DNA of 47,048 nucleotides from Pseudoalteromonas sp. BSi20652 (GCF_000239855.1 NZ_BADT01000156.1:1-47048), one strand, 5' to 3'. Shown: positions 9,311 through 20,421, counted from the first letter of the stretch. Numbers and translations: made by a program. Notes: generated by a model not told the origin, from the letters alone.

Positions 9311-10285
9311 ATGGCTAGCGCAGCAAAACTTGACAAAAATATATCAAATGACGAACAATTTGATGACATCGCCGTTGAAGAAAGCACACCATTATTAGAA
9401 AAAGTAGATGACGACGAAATATTTGCAAAAGAAGAAGTTACTAAAAATCTTGATGCTACCCAACTTTATTTAGGTGAAATTGGTTTTTCTCCTCTGCTTA
9501 GCGCAGAAGAAGAAGTGTTTTTTGCCAGAAAATCCCTCAGAGGTTGTGAAGCCTCACGTAAACGTATGATCGAAAGTAACCTACGTTTAGTTGTTAAAAT
9601 TGCCCGCCGTTACAATAATCGTGGTCTGGCCCTTCTCGATTTAATTGAAGAAGGTAACCTAGGTTTAATACGCGCAGTTGAGAAATTTGACCCTGAGCGT
9701 GGCTTCAGATTTTCTACTTACGCTACATGGTGGATACGTCAAACAATTGAACGTGCCATTATGAATCAAACTCGCACCATTCGCTTACCAATACATGTTG
9801 TAAAAGAGCTTAATGTTTATCTACGTACAGCCCGTGAATTAACTCAAAAACTTGACCATGAGCCAACAGCTGAAGAAATAGCTGCTTGCCTAGACAGACC
9901 TGTTGAAGACGTAACTAAAATGTTGCGCCTTAATGAAAAAATAGCATCTGTTGATATGCCTATTGGCGGTGAGAACGACAGTGTTTTACTTGATATAATC
10001 CCTGACGAAAAAAGCTTTGGCCCTGAGGGCGAAGTACAAAATAATGATATTAATAAGCACATTGTAGATTGGCTAGGTGAGTTAAATCCTAAGCAACGTG
10101 AAGTATTAGCACGTCGATTTGGGCTACTTGGTTATGAGCCGTCTACTCTTGAAGATGTAGGTCGCGAAATTGGTTTAACTCGAGAGCGTGTAAGACAAAT
10201 TCAGGTAGAAGCATTACGTCGTTTAAAAGACATTTTGCAACAAGAAGGTTTAAGTACAGATAGCTTGTTTAATCAGTTTTCATAA
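9311..10285 (+). CDS. rpoS: RNA polymerase sigma factor RpoS
   Basis: A 324-residue stationary-phase and general stress sigma factor. Region 1.2 starts at [11 protein letters not shown], region 2 is the run from [12 protein letters not shown] to [16 protein letters not shown], region 3 follows, and region 4.2 is the helix-turn-helix [20 protein letters not shown]. The start chosen is ATG 9311 with GGGAG 5' of it; an in-frame TTG at 9293 is less likely. The protein is complete. It closes the plus-strand run and is followed by a terminator shared with mutS. Confidence 0.96.
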   Translation: MASAAKLDKNISNDEQFDDIAVEESTPLLEKVDDDEIFAKEEVTKNLDATQLYLGEIGFSPLLSAEEEVFFARKSLRGCEASRKRMIESNLRLVVKIARRYNNRGLALLDLIEEGNLGLIRAVEKFDPERGFRFSTYATWWIRQTIERAIMNQTRTIRLPIHVVKELNVYLRTARELTQKLDHEPTAEEIAACLDRPVEDVTKMLRLNEKIASVDMPIGGENDSVLLDIIPDEKSFGPEGEVQNNDINKHIVDWLGELNPKQREVLARRFGLLGYEPSTLEDVGREIGLTRERVRQIQVEALRRLKDILQQEGLSTDSLFNQFS

Positions 10286-10318
10286 CTGTGAGAATTACTT
10301 AAAAAAACTATGTGTGTT

Positions 10319-10354
10319 AAAAAAGACCGAAGAATTTATTCTTCGGCTTTTTTT
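10319..10354. terminator. Two-way terminator between rpoS and mutS
   Basis: The stem CCGAAGAA/TTCTTCGG (10327-10334 with 10339-10346) has a TTTA loop, a T-run after it on the plus strand and an A-run before it, so it can work in both directions. It serves the convergent rpoS and mutS genes. Confidence 0.88.
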
Positions 10355-10379
10355 ATGCTTGTAAATTAGATGATATAAA

Positions 10380-12965
10380 TTACAACAATGCTTTTAGTTT
10401 ATATAACAAATCGTGCGCTTGGCGTGGCGATAAATTATCAGGGTCGATAGCGCTTAACTGCTCTTCCACTTCTGAAGGTGTACTTTGTGCAATTTCGTTA
10501 TTAAAAGTAAAGGCTTGTTGCTCTGTATTTGGGGCAGTGACGCTTTGGTGATTTTCAAGTAACTTAAGCTTTTGCTTTGCTTGTGCGATAACAGCTTTTG
10601 GCACACCTGCAAGAGCAGCTACTTGTAAGCCAAAGCTCTTGCTTGCTGCGCCATCAAGTACTGTATGCATAAAGGCGATTGTATCGTTATGCTCTATTGC
10701 ATCGAGGTGCACATTTACTAGGCCTGTTGTTTGTTCAGCAAGTTCTGTTAACTCAAAGTAGTGTGTTGCAAATAATGTTTTAGCTGATATTTTTGACGCT
10801 AAATGATCGGCTGTTGCATACGCAAGGGAAAGCCCGTCGTAGGTACTTGTACCGCGACCAATCTCATCCATTAATACTAAAGACTGCGCAGTCGCATTAT
10901 TTAAAATAGTGGCTGTCTCGGTCATTTCTACCATAAAGGTTGAGCGACCTGATGCTAAATCGTCGCTTGCACCAATACGTGTAAATATACGATCGATATT
11001 GCCAATTTTAGCGCTGTCTGCGGGTACATAACTGCCAATGTGAGCCATCAGAACTATAAGTGCTGTTTGGCGCATATAAGTTGATTTACCACCCATATTC
11101 GGACCGGTAATGATCAACATTTTACGTTGGCTATTTAACTCAACAGGATTGGCAATAAAGGGGTCTTTCATTACTTGTTCAACAACAGGATGACGACCTT
11201 GCTTAATGCTAATGTTGTCGTTATCGCACAGTTCTGGTTTTGCATAATTAAGTGCAAATGCACGTTCGGCCAAGTTATTTAATACGTCTAAATCAGCCAA
11301 TGCTGCTGCCATTATCTGTAGCTGCTCGATGTTTGGTGCAATAAACTCAAACAGTTCTTCGTATAGTTGCTTTTCAAGTGCGAGAGCTTTTGATTGGCTG
11401 CCGAGTACTTTATCTTCATGCTCTTTGAGCTCAGGAATTATATAGCGCTCGTTATTTTTAAGCGTTTGACGACGAATATAGTCGGCTGGCACTAAATGAG
11501 CATTAGCGCGGCTTACTTCAATAAAAAAGCCATGTACGCGGTTATAACCAATTTTAAGTGTACTAATGCCTGTGCGTTCGCGCTCACGTAACTCTAATTG
11601 GTCAAGTACATCAGTAGCACCTTTGCTTAAGTTACGCCACTCATCAAGTTCGCTGTTGTAACCAGGGGCAATCACGCCACCATCACGAATAAGCACCGGT
11701 GGGTTATCAATAACCGCACGCTCTAATAATGTTTGTAACTCAGGAAGTTCAGGCGAGTGCTTAATTATACTAGCTATACGAGAATCGTTAGCGTCATTTA
11801 ATAAAGTGTGTAGCGGTGCGAGTGCTTGCAGTGCACTACGCAGACGAGTTAAATCACGGGGGCGAGCTGTGCATAAAGCAAGGCGTGCAATAACACGCTC
11901 TACATCACCAATCTCTTTTAGTGAATCGTGGAGCTCACTACAAAGCTGTGCATCTAAAATAGCGCTAATTGCATTTAAGCGTGAATTTAGCTCGTCTTTA
12001 TTACGAATTGGTGTATGAATGCGGCGCTTAAGTAAGCGAGAACCCATTGGCGTTGCTGTTTTATCAAGTACTTGAGCAAGTGTATTTTCAAACCCGCCCG
12101 ATAGATTAACAGTTAATTCTAAATTTTTACGGGTAGCGGCATCTAAAATAACAGCGTGTTCGTTGTGCTCAAGCGTAATTGCACGAATATGTGGCAGTGC
12201 AATACGTTGTGTATCTTTTACGTATTGCATTAAACAACCTGCAGCAACAAGCGCGCTATGGGCTTTATCAACACCAAAGCCAACTAAATCTTTAGTACCA
12301 AATTGATCGCATAATAAGTGCTCGGCCGTATCTAAGTCGAACTCCCACTCTGGGCGACGGCGAGCGCCTTTTATATGTTCAATTAAATGAAAGTTTTCAA
12401 AGCTTTCGCTATATAAAAGCTCGGCTGGTGATAGGCGCTGAATAGTTGAGCTAAAGGCTTCGTCGGTGTTAACTTCTACAACGTTAAAACGACCAGAGTT
12501 AATGTCTAAATAAGCAATCCCGTATAAGCCTTTCTTACTTTGCCAGACGCTAGTGAGTAGATTGTCTTGGCGTTCTTGTAAAAGCGCTTCGTCAGAAATT
12601 GTACCCGGTGTAACTATACGCACTACTTTACGATCAACGGGTCCTTTACTGGTAGCTGGGTCACCCACTTGCTCACAAATGGCAACCGATTCACCCATTT
12701 GGACTAAGCGTGCTAAGTAGTTTTCTACTGCATGATAAGGCACGCCCGCCATAGGGATAGGATCGCCACCGGCTTTGCCGCGATGAGTTTGCGAAATATC
12801 GAGTAATTGAGCGGCACGTTTAGCGTCATCAAAAAAGAGTTCGTAAAAATCGCCCATACGATAAAACAATAAAATATCGCGATGCTCTGATTTTATTTTT
12901 AGATACTGCTGCATCATAGGGGTTTGTTGTTTTATAGTGTGTGGTGCATAAAGATCAAACGACAT
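10380..12965 (-). CDS. mutS: DNA mismatch repair protein MutS
   Basis: A mismatch-recognition ATPase of 861 residues. The mismatch-reading Phe-X-Glu is in GDFYELF (Phe40, Glu42). The clamp and lever domains follow. The ATPase has GPNMGGKST (Walker A, near 615) and [15 protein letters not shown] (Walker B and signature). A C-terminal tail for tetramer formation is present. The start chosen is ATG 12965 ([10 protein letters not shown]); a TTG 12 nt upstream is possible. It is convergent with rpoS and divergent from pncC with only 21 bp between start codons, so the promoters probably overlap the neighbouring coding region. Confidence 0.96.
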   Translation of the reverse strand: MSFDLYAPHTIKQQTPMMQQYLKIKSEHRDILLFYRMGDFYELFFDDAKRAAQLLDISQTHRGKAGGDPIPMAGVPYHAVENYLARLVQMGESVAICEQVGDPATSKGPVDRKVVRIVTPGTISDEALLQERQDNLLTSVWQSKKGLYGIAYLDINSGRFNVVEVNTDEAFSSTIQRLSPAELLYSESFENFHLIEHIKGARRRPEWEFDLDTAEHLLCDQFGTKDLVGFGVDKAHSALVAAGCLMQYVKDTQRIALPHIRAITLEHNEHAVILDAATRKNLELTVNLSGGFENTLAQVLDKTATPMGSRLLKRRIHTPIRNKDELNSRLNAISAILDAQLCSELHDSLKEIGDVERVIARLALCTARPRDLTRLRSALQALAPLHTLLNDANDSRIASIIKHSPELPELQTLLERAVIDNPPVLIRDGGVIAPGYNSELDEWRNLSKGATDVLDQLELRERERTGISTLKIGYNRVHGFFIEVSRANAHLVPADYIRRQTLKNNERYIIPELKEHEDKVLGSQSKALALEKQLYEELFEFIAPNIEQLQIMAAALADLDVLNNLAERAFALNYAKPELCDNDNISIKQGRHPVVEQVMKDPFIANPVELNSQRKMLIITGPNMGGKSTYMRQTALIVLMAHIGSYVPADSAKIGNIDRIFTRIGASDDLASGRSTFMVEMTETATILNNATAQSLVLMDEIGRGTSTYDGLSLAYATADHLASKISAKTLFATHYFELTELAEQTTGLVNVHLDAIEHNDTIAFMHTVLDGAASKSFGLQVAALAGVPKAVIAQAKQKLKLLENHQSVTAPNTEQQAFTFNNEIAQSTPSEVEEQLSAIDPDNLSPRQAHDLLYKLKALL

Positions 12966-12986
12966 GTATTTACCCAAAGGCTGAAT

Positions 12987-13475
12987 ATGGAATTACATCA
13001 AGAGATTAAAACACTTGCTGCGCAATTAGGCGCTATTTTAACGGATAAATGCTTATGGATCACTAGTGCTGAATCATGTACTGGTGGCGGAGTGAGTTAT
13101 GCCCTTACAGATACCCCTGGAAGCTCGGCTTATATAGACCGTGCATTTGTAACTTACAGCAACCAAGCAAAGCAAGATTTGCTAAATGTAAGTAAAAGCA
13201 CATTAGCAAAGTACGGTGCTGTGAGCGAACAAACAGTGCGTGAAATGGCATTAGGTGCTATTAAAGCAACAAACGCAAATATATCTATAGCTGTATCTGG
13301 CATTGCGGGCCCTGGAGGTGCAACTGATAGCAAACCTGTGGGACTTGTGTACTTTGGCATACAAATTAATGACAAAACACTGACCTTTAAACAAGTATTC
13401 GTTGGAGATAGGGCTCAAGTTAGACTGCAAGCTATTGTATTTGCATTAAAAAGTGTAATAGATGAGATAAAATAA
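12987..13475 (+). CDS. pncC: Nicotinamide-nucleotide amidohydrolase PncC (CinA C-terminal type)
   Basis: A 162-residue stand-alone CinA C-terminal domain that deamidates NMN to nicotinate mononucleotide in pyridine nucleotide recycling. Family motifs are SAESCTGG near 27-34, [17 protein letters not shown], and [19 protein letters not shown]. The start is ATG 12987 behind AAAGG; an upstream in-frame start at 12924 would lie inside mutS and add unrelated residues. It directly precedes recA, as in many gammaproteobacteria. Confidence 0.92.
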   Translation: MELHQEIKTLAAQLGAILTDKCLWITSAESCTGGGVSYALTDTPGSSAYIDRAFVTYSNQAKQDLLNVSKSTLAKYGAVSEQTVREMALGAIKATNANISIAVSGIAGPGGATDSKPVGLVYFGIQINDKTLTFKQVFVGDRAQVRLQAIVFALKSVIDEIK

Positions 13476-13485
13476 AAAAATTAGC

Positions 13486-13513
13486 TTGATACTGTAATTT
13501 CATACAGTATACT
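13486..13513 (+). promoter_or_regulatory. recA promoter with embedded LexA box
   Basis: A perfect SOS box CTGTAATTTCATACAG (13492-13507, the CTGT-N8-ACAG pattern) exactly fills the 16-bp spacer between a -35 element TTGATA (13486-13491) and a -10 element TATACT (13508-13513). LexA bound here would block RNA polymerase, giving the usual DNA-damage induction of recA. Confidence 0.9.
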
Positions 13514-13543
13514 TGATTCCATTAGCTGGATTTGGAGAATAAA

Positions 13544-14587
13544 ATGAACGATAACAAACAAAAAGCGTTGGACGCTGCACTATCACAAATTGAACGTCAA
13601 TTTGGTAAAGGCTCAATTATGAAATTGGGTGATAACAAAGCGTTAAACATTGAATCTGTATCTACAGGCTCACTAGGTATTGATATTGCCTTAGGCATAG
13701 GTGGTTTACCTATGGGGCGTATTGTTGAAGTATACGGTCCTGAATCATCTGGTAAAACAACGCTTACTTTACAAGTTATCGCTGAAGCGCAAAAAGAAGG
13801 CAAAACATGTGCCTTTATTGATGCTGAGCATGCTCTAGATCCAGTTTATGCACAAAAGCTTGGTGTTAACATTGATGAGCTTTTTGTATCGCAACCAGAC
13901 ACTGGTGAGCAAGCATTAGAAATTTGTGACATGCTAGTGCGTTCAAGCGCGGTAGACGTTGTTATTATTGACTCGGTTGCTGCACTTACACCAAAAGCTG
14001 AAATTGAAGGCGACATGGGCGACTCGCACATGGGCTTACAAGCACGTTTAATGTCACAAGCATTACGTAAGCTTACTGGTAACATTAAACGCTCTAATAC
14101 GTTGTGTATTTTCATTAACCAAATCCGTATGAAAATTGGTGTTATGTTTGGTAACCCAGAAACAACAACGGGTGGTAATGCACTTAAGTTTTACGCATCT
14201 GTCCGTATTGATATTCGTCGTATTGGTTCTGTTAAAGAAGGCGATGAAGTTGTTGGTAACGAAACACGCGTTAAAATTGTTAAAAACAAAGTTGCGCCAC
14301 CGTTTAAACAAGCTGAATTTATCATCATGTATGGTGAAGGTATTTCTAAGCAAGGTGAGCTAATTGATTTAGGCGTTAAGCATAAAATTGTTGAAAAAGC
14401 AGGCGCTTGGTATAGCTACTGTGGCAACAAGGTTGGCCAAGGTAAATCTAACTCAATTAAGTTTTTGAAAGAAAACCCAGAAATTGCTGATGAAATTGAA
14501 GGTAAGTTACGCGAAATGCTTTTACTTAAAGCAACTATTGAGCCAGAAGATGGTGAAGATAAGTTAGGCGATGATCCAGACCTTTAA
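13544..14587 (+). CDS. recA: Recombinase RecA
   Basis: A 347-residue recombinase that forms filaments on single-stranded DNA, drives strand exchange and triggers LexA self-cleavage. Walker A is GPESSGKT at about 65-72. [12 protein letters not shown] forms the Walker B region, and [31 protein letters not shown] (loop L2) and the acidic C-terminus are present. ATG 13544 is chosen with TTGGAG upstream. Control is by the LexA box at 13492. There is no recX downstream, which is unusual for the neighbourhood. Confidence 0.97.
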   Translation: MNDNKQKALDAALSQIERQFGKGSIMKLGDNKALNIESVSTGSLGIDIALGIGGLPMGRIVEVYGPESSGKTTLTLQVIAEAQKEGKTCAFIDAEHALDPVYAQKLGVNIDELFVSQPDTGEQALEICDMLVRSSAVDVVIIDSVAALTPKAEIEGDMGDSHMGLQARLMSQALRKLTGNIKRSNTLCIFINQIRMKIGVMFGNPETTTGGNALKFYASVRIDIRRIGSVKEGDEVVGNETRVKIVKNKVAPPFKQAEFIIMYGEGISKQGELIDLGVKHKIVEKAGAWYSYCGNKVGQGKSNSIKFLKENPEIADEIEGKLREMLLLKATIEPEDGEDKLGDDPDL

Positions 14588-14630
14588 GTTGCATTAAAAA
14601 AATCTTTAAGCTTGATTTGACCCGAGCTTT

Positions 14631-14665
14631 AAAAAGCGCTAACCAGTAATGGTTAGCGCTTTTTT
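14631..14665. terminator. Terminator after recA
   Basis: A strong stem (AAGCGCTAACC, loop AGTAAT, then GGTTAGCGCTT) is followed by a T-run. The A-run before the stem means it may also work from the other side. Confidence 0.88.
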
Positions 14666-15136
14666 GTTAGGTAGATTTAACATGTAAGTACATAACGGTT
14701 ATGCAGTTTTATTGTCAGGTACATAAGCCTGCAGAATATAAGTTGGTTATTTAAACCATGGTCAAAATTGCTGAAGGACTTCCAGCACCAGTTATTAAAC
14801 TATTAGCACCGCGAACTGTTTGTATTAGGTGTAAATTTATGTCTCTAGGGTCTGAATTGAAGTTGAGCTTTTTGCAATACGTAAGTCATCAACTAAAAAG
14901 TGGGTAATTTCAAAGCCACGAGTTTTATTTAAATAAATATGCCTAACGTATTAAACTATATTTAGATCTATTTTCTTTAGCCGGAATATTAATGGCAACA
15001 AGGCAACTATGGTCGTAAATAGCTGGCCTCTTAGAAGTAGATCAAACGAGGTTAGTATTAAAAATAGTTACTTGAAATAGATGTATTATTTTGAGTGAAG
15101 GTTATTTAACGAAGAGTCAAATTAAAACAGAGCTAT
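14666..15136. other. Gene-free stretch between recA and the porin gene
   Basis: About 470 bp with no open frame that I can support. The longest are roughly 50 codons with no recognisable product or ribosome-binding site. recX, which often follows recA, is absent. The region could hold decayed sequence or a small RNA, but I see no clear promoter-terminator pair for one. Confidence 0.5.
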
Positions 15137-15160
15137 AAAAAAAAGCGACCGAGGTCGCTT
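15137..15160 (-). terminator. Terminator of the porin gene
   Basis: Read on the minus strand, the stem AAGCGACC/GGTCGCTT with a 2-nt loop is followed by eight T residues, 27 bp after the porin stop codon. Confidence 0.88.
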
Positions 15161-15186
15161 AAGGAAGTAATTATATTTTTAGCTAA

Positions 15187-16356
15187 TTAAAAAGAGTATT
15201 TAACTGAGAACTGTAAACGATCTAAATCGCCATCAACACCGCTTTCAGTTTCACGTTCGGCATGCTTTAGCTCAGCGCCAAATGTTAAACGTTTAACCGG
15301 AGAGTATAAAATGTTGGCACTGTAACTTTGGCTTGATTCTGTTGGATCGCCAGAGACAGAAAGTAAATCGGTGTTGTTATCAGCACTGAAAAATGAGTAT
15401 AAGAACGTTGAGCGCCATTGGCTGTTCCACTTATGTTGGTATGCTACAAAACCAGATGTCGAATCAATCGCATCGAGCTCATCACCATTAAGAACAGCAC
15501 CATGGGCAACGTTTAAGCCTACATATCGACCTAAGCCCTTACCTTGAGTGAGCATAAATTTAACATTGTCTTCGCCTAGTTTCACCATACCTGATGCACT
15601 AATACCAAAAGAAGTTTCATCTGCGTCTACTGCACCTACTTTGTAGGTTAGTTGGCGAGCAAGTGCTGCAACAACAATGTTACCCCAATCAGCTTTATGT
15701 GTGTAACGTGCTGTAAAATCAGGTAGTGATGCATCATCGGTCGCAACACGTGTTCCGCCAGCAGTCGTTATTGTGCTTTCTGGGTTTTCTAGGGAAAAAG
15801 ACCATGCGCCTGTAGTATATTTAATTTGAGATTGGCGAATAAATACAGTGCCTTCAGCTGGACCTACAAAATCAAGTGTTTCAGCAAGGGCACCTACATT
15901 TTGAAAATTTGACCATGTTTGACCAAATAACCAGCCATCGTATGTTACATAGGCATGGCGAATACGCGGTGCATATGAATTTGAAACACGTTCGTTACCG
16001 CCTGCAGCAGAAGCTAAAAAATCAATTTCAATTTTAGTGTTAACGGTTTTGCCGTTATCCATCACCGTGGCTGTACCAAAGTTAAAGCGAGATTCACGTG
16101 CATGCATGTCAAATACAGCATCAGAGCTGTCGTCGCTGCCAACAGTTAGTGTGCTTGGCACATAAAAATCACGACCTACGTTTGAGCCGGCAGGTGCACC
16201 CGCTGAAAAGTCGCTCCACATAGAGTCGAGCTTAATGTATCCACCGTAAGTAAATTCTGTATCGCCAATTTTTGCAGCAGTTGCTGCATAAGCAGTGCTT
16301 GATAGTGCGCATAGAACAGCGCTTGCTGCCAATGTTTTTAATGGGGTAAATTTCAT
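15187..16356 (-). CDS. DcaP-like outer-membrane porin
   Basis: A 389-residue outer-membrane beta-barrel. The signal peptide ends at about residue 24 (SSTAYA). The mature start FTYGGYIKLDSMWSDFS and the GRDFYVPSTLTVG segment are typical of the DcaP trimeric porin family, whose members pass dicarboxylates and other small anionic solutes. The barrel shows alternating hydrophobic strands and ends in the C-terminal Phe (QFSVKYSF) used for barrel insertion. It is monocistronic with its own terminator. It lies divergent from acs, which may point to shared control in carboxylate use, but that is inference. The substrate cannot be read from the sequence. Confidence 0.85.
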   Translation of the reverse strand: MKFTPLKTLAASAVLCALSSTAYAATAAKIGDTEFTYGGYIKLDSMWSDFSAGAPAGSNVGRDFYVPSTLTVGSDDSSDAVFDMHARESRFNFGTATVMDNGKTVNTKIEIDFLASAAGGNERVSNSYAPRIRHAYVTYDGWLFGQTWSNFQNVGALAETLDFVGPAEGTVFIRQSQIKYTTGAWSFSLENPESTITTAGGTRVATDDASLPDFTARYTHKADWGNIVVAALARQLTYKVGAVDADETSFGISASGMVKLGEDNVKFMLTQGKGLGRYVGLNVAHGAVLNGDELDAIDSTSGFVAYQHKWNSQWRSTFLYSFFSADNNTDLLSVSGDPTESSQSYSANILYSPVKRLTFGAELKHAERETESGVDGDLDRLQFSVKYSF

Positions 16357-16794
16357 TTTGGTGTCCTTTGTAGGCTACTTGTTATTTATTACTTTTTTCA
16401 AATATTTGTATTACTTGCTACGAGTATTATTTACAAATAAATAAAAGCTTATTGATTCTCTGTTATTTGATACACATTTTATTGATTAGTTAAATAAAGC
16501 ATTTAATTTCATTAATACAAATAATTTAATTATGCTGTATGAATACTGTTAAATATGTACGATATTTACTCAATACTCTATTGGTCTATAAGACTAAGGT
16601 TTTAGAGCTGATTAGTTTGTATTTACTTACATTTAACGCATTGTATTATTTATGTAAAACAATTGAACATAGAAGGATTATAAACTACAAAATAGTGATT
16701 TGGAGAGGTGTACAACTAAGGTCTAATACTTAATAAAGCACTGCTGGGTAATCCTTGATAAGAGCTTAGGCAAGTAATTTAAATGGAGACGAAG
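16357..16794. other. Divergent promoter region, porin and acs
   Basis: About 440 bp of very AT-rich DNA between two divergent starts, which must carry both promoters. I see no clear CRP half-site pair and no sigma-54 element. A 64-codon open frame (16539-16733) has no ribosome-binding site or family signature and is judged chance. Confidence 0.5.
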
Positions 16795-18735
16795 ATGTCA
16801 AAAAGTATTTATCCAGTTCCTGCGCATATTAAAGATGCAACACTCGTTGATAAAAATAAATATAATACGATGTACCAACAATCAATAAATGACCCTGAAG
16901 GTTTTTGGGGTGAGCATGGTAAACGTCTAGATTGGTCTACCCCCTATTCAATCGTTAAAAACACTTCATTTGATAAAGGCCATATAAATATTAAATGGTA
17001 CGAGGATGGTTACCTCAATGCTTCGTACAATTGTATCGACCGTCATTTAAAAACCAAAGCAGATAAAATAGCGCTTATTTGGGAAGGTGACGACCCTTCT
17101 CAAAGCGAAAATATCACTTATAAACAACTGCATGATGAAGTTGCTAAATTTGCCAATGGTTTAAAAAAATTAGGCGTTCAAAAAGGTGATCGCGTAGCGA
17201 TTTATATGCCAATGACTCCACAAGCCATTTATGCCATGCAAGCATGCGCACGTATTGGTGCTATTCACTCTGTTGTGTTTGGCGGTTTTTCGCCTTCAGC
17301 AATTGCTGATCGTATTAGAGATTCGGGTGCTAAAATTGTTATTACTTCGGATGAAGGGCGCAGAGCGGGTAATTGTGTTCCACTAAAAGCAAATGTTGAT
17401 GAAGCTGTAGCGCAAGACACAGTAACGTCAATTGAACATGTTATTGTGCATAAATTAACTGGTGGCGAAGTTGATTGGCATGATCATGATATTTGGTGGC
17501 ATGATCTAGTTGCTGACTTACCAGCACAATGCGAACCAGAGCCAATGAACGCAGAAGATCCACTTTTTATTTTATATACATCAGGCTCAACTGGCCAGCC
17601 AAAAGGGGTGGTACATACTACGGGTGGTTATTTAGTTTACGCTTCAATGACTCACGAATACGTATTTGATTTAAAAGATGATGATGTGTATTGGTGTAGT
17701 GCTGATGTAGGCTGGATCACAGGTCATAGTTATATTGCATACGGACCACTCGTTAATGGTTGCACGCAAGTTGTATTTGAAGGTGTACCTACATACCCGA
17801 CTGCAGGACGTATGGGGGAGGTGGTTGATAAGCATGGCGTTACTATTTTATATACTGCGCCTACTGCGATTCGAGCATTAATGGCAAAAGGTGATGAACC
17901 TATTGCAACGTCAAATCGCGATAGTTTACGTATTTTAGGTTCAGTAGGTGAGCCTATTAACCCAGAAGCGTGGACCTGGTACTACGAGCGTATTGGTAAA
18001 TCTAATTGTCCGATTGTTGACACGTGGTGGCAAACAGAAACAGGCGGGATTATGATCACGCCATTACCCGGGGCTACTGATACAAAACCTGGATCGGCGA
18101 CTCATCCATTTTTTGGGATTGCACCTGCATTGTTTGATGCTGAAGGAAACACACTTGAAGGTGCTATAGACGGCAACTTAGTTATTTTAGATAGTTGGCC
18201 ATCGCAAGCTCGAACGGTTTACAACGACCACGAACGCTTTGAGCAAACTTATTTTAGCGCATATCCTGGAGTGTACTTTACTGGTGATGGGTGTCGTCGT
18301 GATGAAGACGGTTATTACTGGATCACAGGGCGTGTTGATGATGTTCTTAATGTATCGGGCCATCGTTTAGGTACTGCCGAAATTGAAAGTGCCCTTGTAT
18401 CGCACGAAGCAGTAGCAGAAGCTGCTGTAGTCGGTTATCCGCACGACATTAAAGGCCAAGGTATTTATGTTTACATTACGCCTAACGAAGGTGTAACAGT
18501 AAGCGATGAGTTAACTAAAGAGGTGCGCAATTGGGTGCGTAAAGAGCTTAGCCCAATAGCGTCACCAGATATGATCCAATGGTCACCCGGTTTACCAAAA
18601 ACACGCTCAGGTAAAATTATGCGCCGGATTTTACGTAAGATTGCAGCAAATGAACACCAACAGCTTGGTGATACGTCAACACTTGCTGATCCATCTGTGG
18701 TCGATGAACTCATCGAGAATAGATTAAATCGTTAA
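16795..18735 (+). CDS. acs: Acetyl-CoA synthetase
   Basis: A 646-residue AMP-forming enzyme that activates acetate to acetyl-CoA for growth on acetate. It has the ACAS N-terminal segment, the P-loop-like [12 protein letters not shown] (near 260-271), the [10 protein letters not shown] motif, the [27 protein letters not shown] hinge region in two parts, and the C-terminal [12 protein letters not shown] whose lysine is the catalytic and acetylation-controlled residue. ATG 16795 is chosen because GGAGACGAAG precedes it; an ATG 12 nt earlier is in frame. The response regulator 95 bp downstream is a likely regulator of acetate metabolism. Confidence 0.96.
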   Translation: MSKSIYPVPAHIKDATLVDKNKYNTMYQQSINDPEGFWGEHGKRLDWSTPYSIVKNTSFDKGHINIKWYEDGYLNASYNCIDRHLKTKADKIALIWEGDDPSQSENITYKQLHDEVAKFANGLKKLGVQKGDRVAIYMPMTPQAIYAMQACARIGAIHSVVFGGFSPSAIADRIRDSGAKIVITSDEGRRAGNCVPLKANVDEAVAQDTVTSIEHVIVHKLTGGEVDWHDHDIWWHDLVADLPAQCEPEPMNAEDPLFILYTSGSTGQPKGVVHTTGGYLVYASMTHEYVFDLKDDDVYWCSADVGWITGHSYIAYGPLVNGCTQVVFEGVPTYPTAGRMGEVVDKHGVTILYTAPTAIRALMAKGDEPIATSNRDSLRILGSVGEPINPEAWTWYYERIGKSNCPIVDTWWQTETGGIMITPLPGATDTKPGSATHPFFGIAPALFDAEGNTLEGAIDGNLVILDSWPSQARTVYNDHERFEQTYFSAYPGVYFTGDGCRRDEDGYYWITGRVDDVLNVSGHRLGTAEIESALVSHEAVAEAAVVGYPHDIKGQGIYVYITPNEGVTVSDELTKEVRNWVRKELSPIASPDMIQWSPGLPKTRSGKIMRRILRKIAANEHQQLGDTSTLADPSVVDELIENRLNR

Positions 18736-18830
18736 ATATGCGTTAAAAGCTTGATTACAAGTTAATTCTAAACGTAGTATATCGGCTGTTACTTAGTAAT
18801 AAGTACCAGCCGAATTTTTAGGAGTGAACC

Positions 18831-19481
18831 ATGAGCCAGTTTTTAATAGCAGATGACCATCCGTTATTTCGTGAAGCACTAAAGGGCGCATTGGGCGCAA
18901 AATTTGAAGGTTTAGAGGTTTTTGAATCGTCAGACTTTGACAGCACATTGCAAGTGTTAAGCGAACAAGAAGATCTTGATATATTACTGCTAGACCTCCA
19001 TATGCCAGGAAACGGTGATTTGTATGGTCTTATTCGTATCCGAGAAGAATATCCAAGTTTACCTATTGCCGTTGTTTCGGGAAGTGAAGATGCTAATATT
19101 GTCTCTAAAGTGATGGGCTATGGAGCTATGGGTTTTATTCCTAAATCGTCATCGTCTGATGATATAGCCAATGCTATAAATCAAATACTTGAAGGCGATA
19201 CTTGGTTGCCAGTAGAATTAAAAAACAAAGTAGCCGAAATTGAAAGTGAAGATAGAGAAATCGCAGCGCAAGTTGCTTCACTTACACCTCAGCAGTATCG
19301 TGTTTTACAATATTTACACGAAGGCTTACTTAATAAACAAATAGCATATGAACTACACATTTCAGAAGCAACCATAAAAGCACACATTACCGCTATATTT
19401 AGAAAGCTTGGCGTGTACAATCGTACTCAAGCCGTTTTAATTGCCGCAAAATTAAAACTAGAACCTATAGAGCAAGCATGA
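18831..19481 (+). CDS. LuxR/NarL-type response regulator next to acs
   Basis: A 216-residue two-component regulator. The receiver domain (1 to about 120) has the acidic pair Asp8/Asp9, phospho-acceptor Asp55 (LLLDLHMPG) and the Lys in FIPKSS. The LuxR-type helix-turn-helix lies at about 150-205 (LTPQQYRVLQYLHEGLLNKQ onward). An ErdR/CrbR-type regulator is known to control acs in Pseudomonas, and this gene's position straight after acs suggests the same role. No histidine kinase is encoded in the window, so the partner is elsewhere. GGAG precedes the ATG. Confidence 0.88.
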   Translation: MSQFLIADDHPLFREALKGALGAKFEGLEVFESSDFDSTLQVLSEQEDLDILLLDLHMPGNGDLYGLIRIREEYPSLPIAVVSGSEDANIVSKVMGYGAMGFIPKSSSSDDIANAINQILEGDTWLPVELKNKVAEIESEDREIAAQVASLTPQQYRVLQYLHEGLLNKQIAYELHISEATIKAHITAIFRKLGVYNRTQAVLIAAKLKLEPIEQA

Positions 19482-19514
19482 TTTACATTTAAAAAGTTAT
19501 TAGCTTATTTATGA

Positions 19515-19551
19515 GTAAAAAAATGCCAACAACAATGCTGGCATTTTTTAT
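19515..19551. terminator. Two-way terminator between the regulator gene and purU
   Basis: The stem AATGCCA/TGGCATT (19522-19528 with 19539-19545) is followed by T6 and preceded by A7, fitting termination of both convergent genes. Confidence 0.8.
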
Positions 19552-19581
19552 ACATAAAATAATTAAGCAGTTGGTATTATG

Positions 19582-20421
19582 CTAAGAAAACACTACAGTT
19601 TTATTACCATTAATAAATAGCTTATGCTCTGATGCAAGTTGGAGTGCTTTACAAAACACTGTTTTCTCTACGTCTTTACCCATTTTAGCCATCATTTCGG
19701 CGGTATTAGCATGTGTAACGCTTGTTACATCCTGTAAAATAATAGGGCCTTCATCAAGCTCATTATTCACAAAGTGAGCGGTAGCACCAATGATTTTTAC
19801 GCCGCGCTCAAATGCTTGATGATAGGGTTTAGCACCAATAAATGCGGGTAAAAATGAGTGATGAATATTAATTATTTTACCTTCAAAGCGACCTACAAAT
19901 TCAGGGCTTAAAATACGCATGTATTTGGCAAGACCAATAATATCAGGGTTGTAGCTGGCAATTAAATCACCTACTTTTTGATCGTGCTCGCTACGGGTGA
20001 GTCCTTCGTGGGATACAACATGAAATGGCACATCAAACCCTTTGGCCAATGGCTCTAAATCAGCGTAGTTAGCAATAACGGCTAATACTTCAATATTAAG
20101 AGTTTGTTCAAATTGCTTTAGTAACATACCACCTAAACAATGGGCTTCTTTAGTTGCAAGTAAAACTACTTTAGTTTTTGCACCGCAATGTAGGGCAAGT
20201 TTAGCGCCTTGTGGCAACAATGCGCGTAGTTGATCTAAAAAGTCGCTTTGTGGCTCGCCTGTAAGCTCTGTGCGCATAAAAAATCGCTGTGCGTCTTTAT
20301 CTACAAACTCGTTGTTACGCGTAATATTTAAATTGTTTTTATGACAAAGCCCTGTGATTTTAGCTATTAAGCCTACGTCGTCGGCACATTGGGTGGTTAG
20401 TATATAGCTCATTGTCCTCAT
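19582..20421 (-). CDS. purU: Formyltetrahydrofolate deformylase
   Basis: A 279-residue enzyme that splits 10-formyl-THF into formate and THF, balancing one-carbon units and supplying formate for purine synthesis. It has an N-terminal ACT domain (about 1-85, with NEFVDKDAQRFFMRTEL) and a C-terminal formyltransferase fold with INIHHSFLPAF and NNELDEGPII supplying the Asn-His-Asp set. The start chosen is ATG 20421 (AGGG at the right distance), which gives the E. coli length; ATG 20412 is an alternative with too close a GAGG. A longer open frame reaching 20466 has extra N-terminal residues unlike the family. Confidence 0.93.
   Translation of the reverse strand: MRTMSYILTTQCADDVGLIAKITGLCHKNNLNITRNNEFVDKDAQRFFMRTELTGEPQSDFLDQLRALLPQGAKLALHCGAKTKVVLLATKEAHCLGGMLLKQFEQTLNIEVLAVIANYADLEPLAKGFDVPFHVVSHEGLTRSEHDQKVGDLIASYNPDIIGLAKYMRILSPEFVGRFEGKIINIHHSFLPAFIGAKPYHQAFERGVKIIGATAHFVNNELDEGPIILQDVTSVTHANTAEMMAKMGKDVEKTVFCKALQLASEHKLFINGNKTVVFS

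Noticed and set aside
14740-14990. Possible gene remnant (about 25-50 codon frames on both strands)
   Set aside because: A minus-strand frame (FLVDDLRIAKSS) looks faintly like a receiver-domain start, but it is too short and lacks any following motif.
16539-16733. 64-codon open frame in the porin-acs gap
   Set aside because: No Shine-Dalgarno sequence, a composition typical of translated AT-rich intergenic DNA, and it covers the expected acs promoter region.
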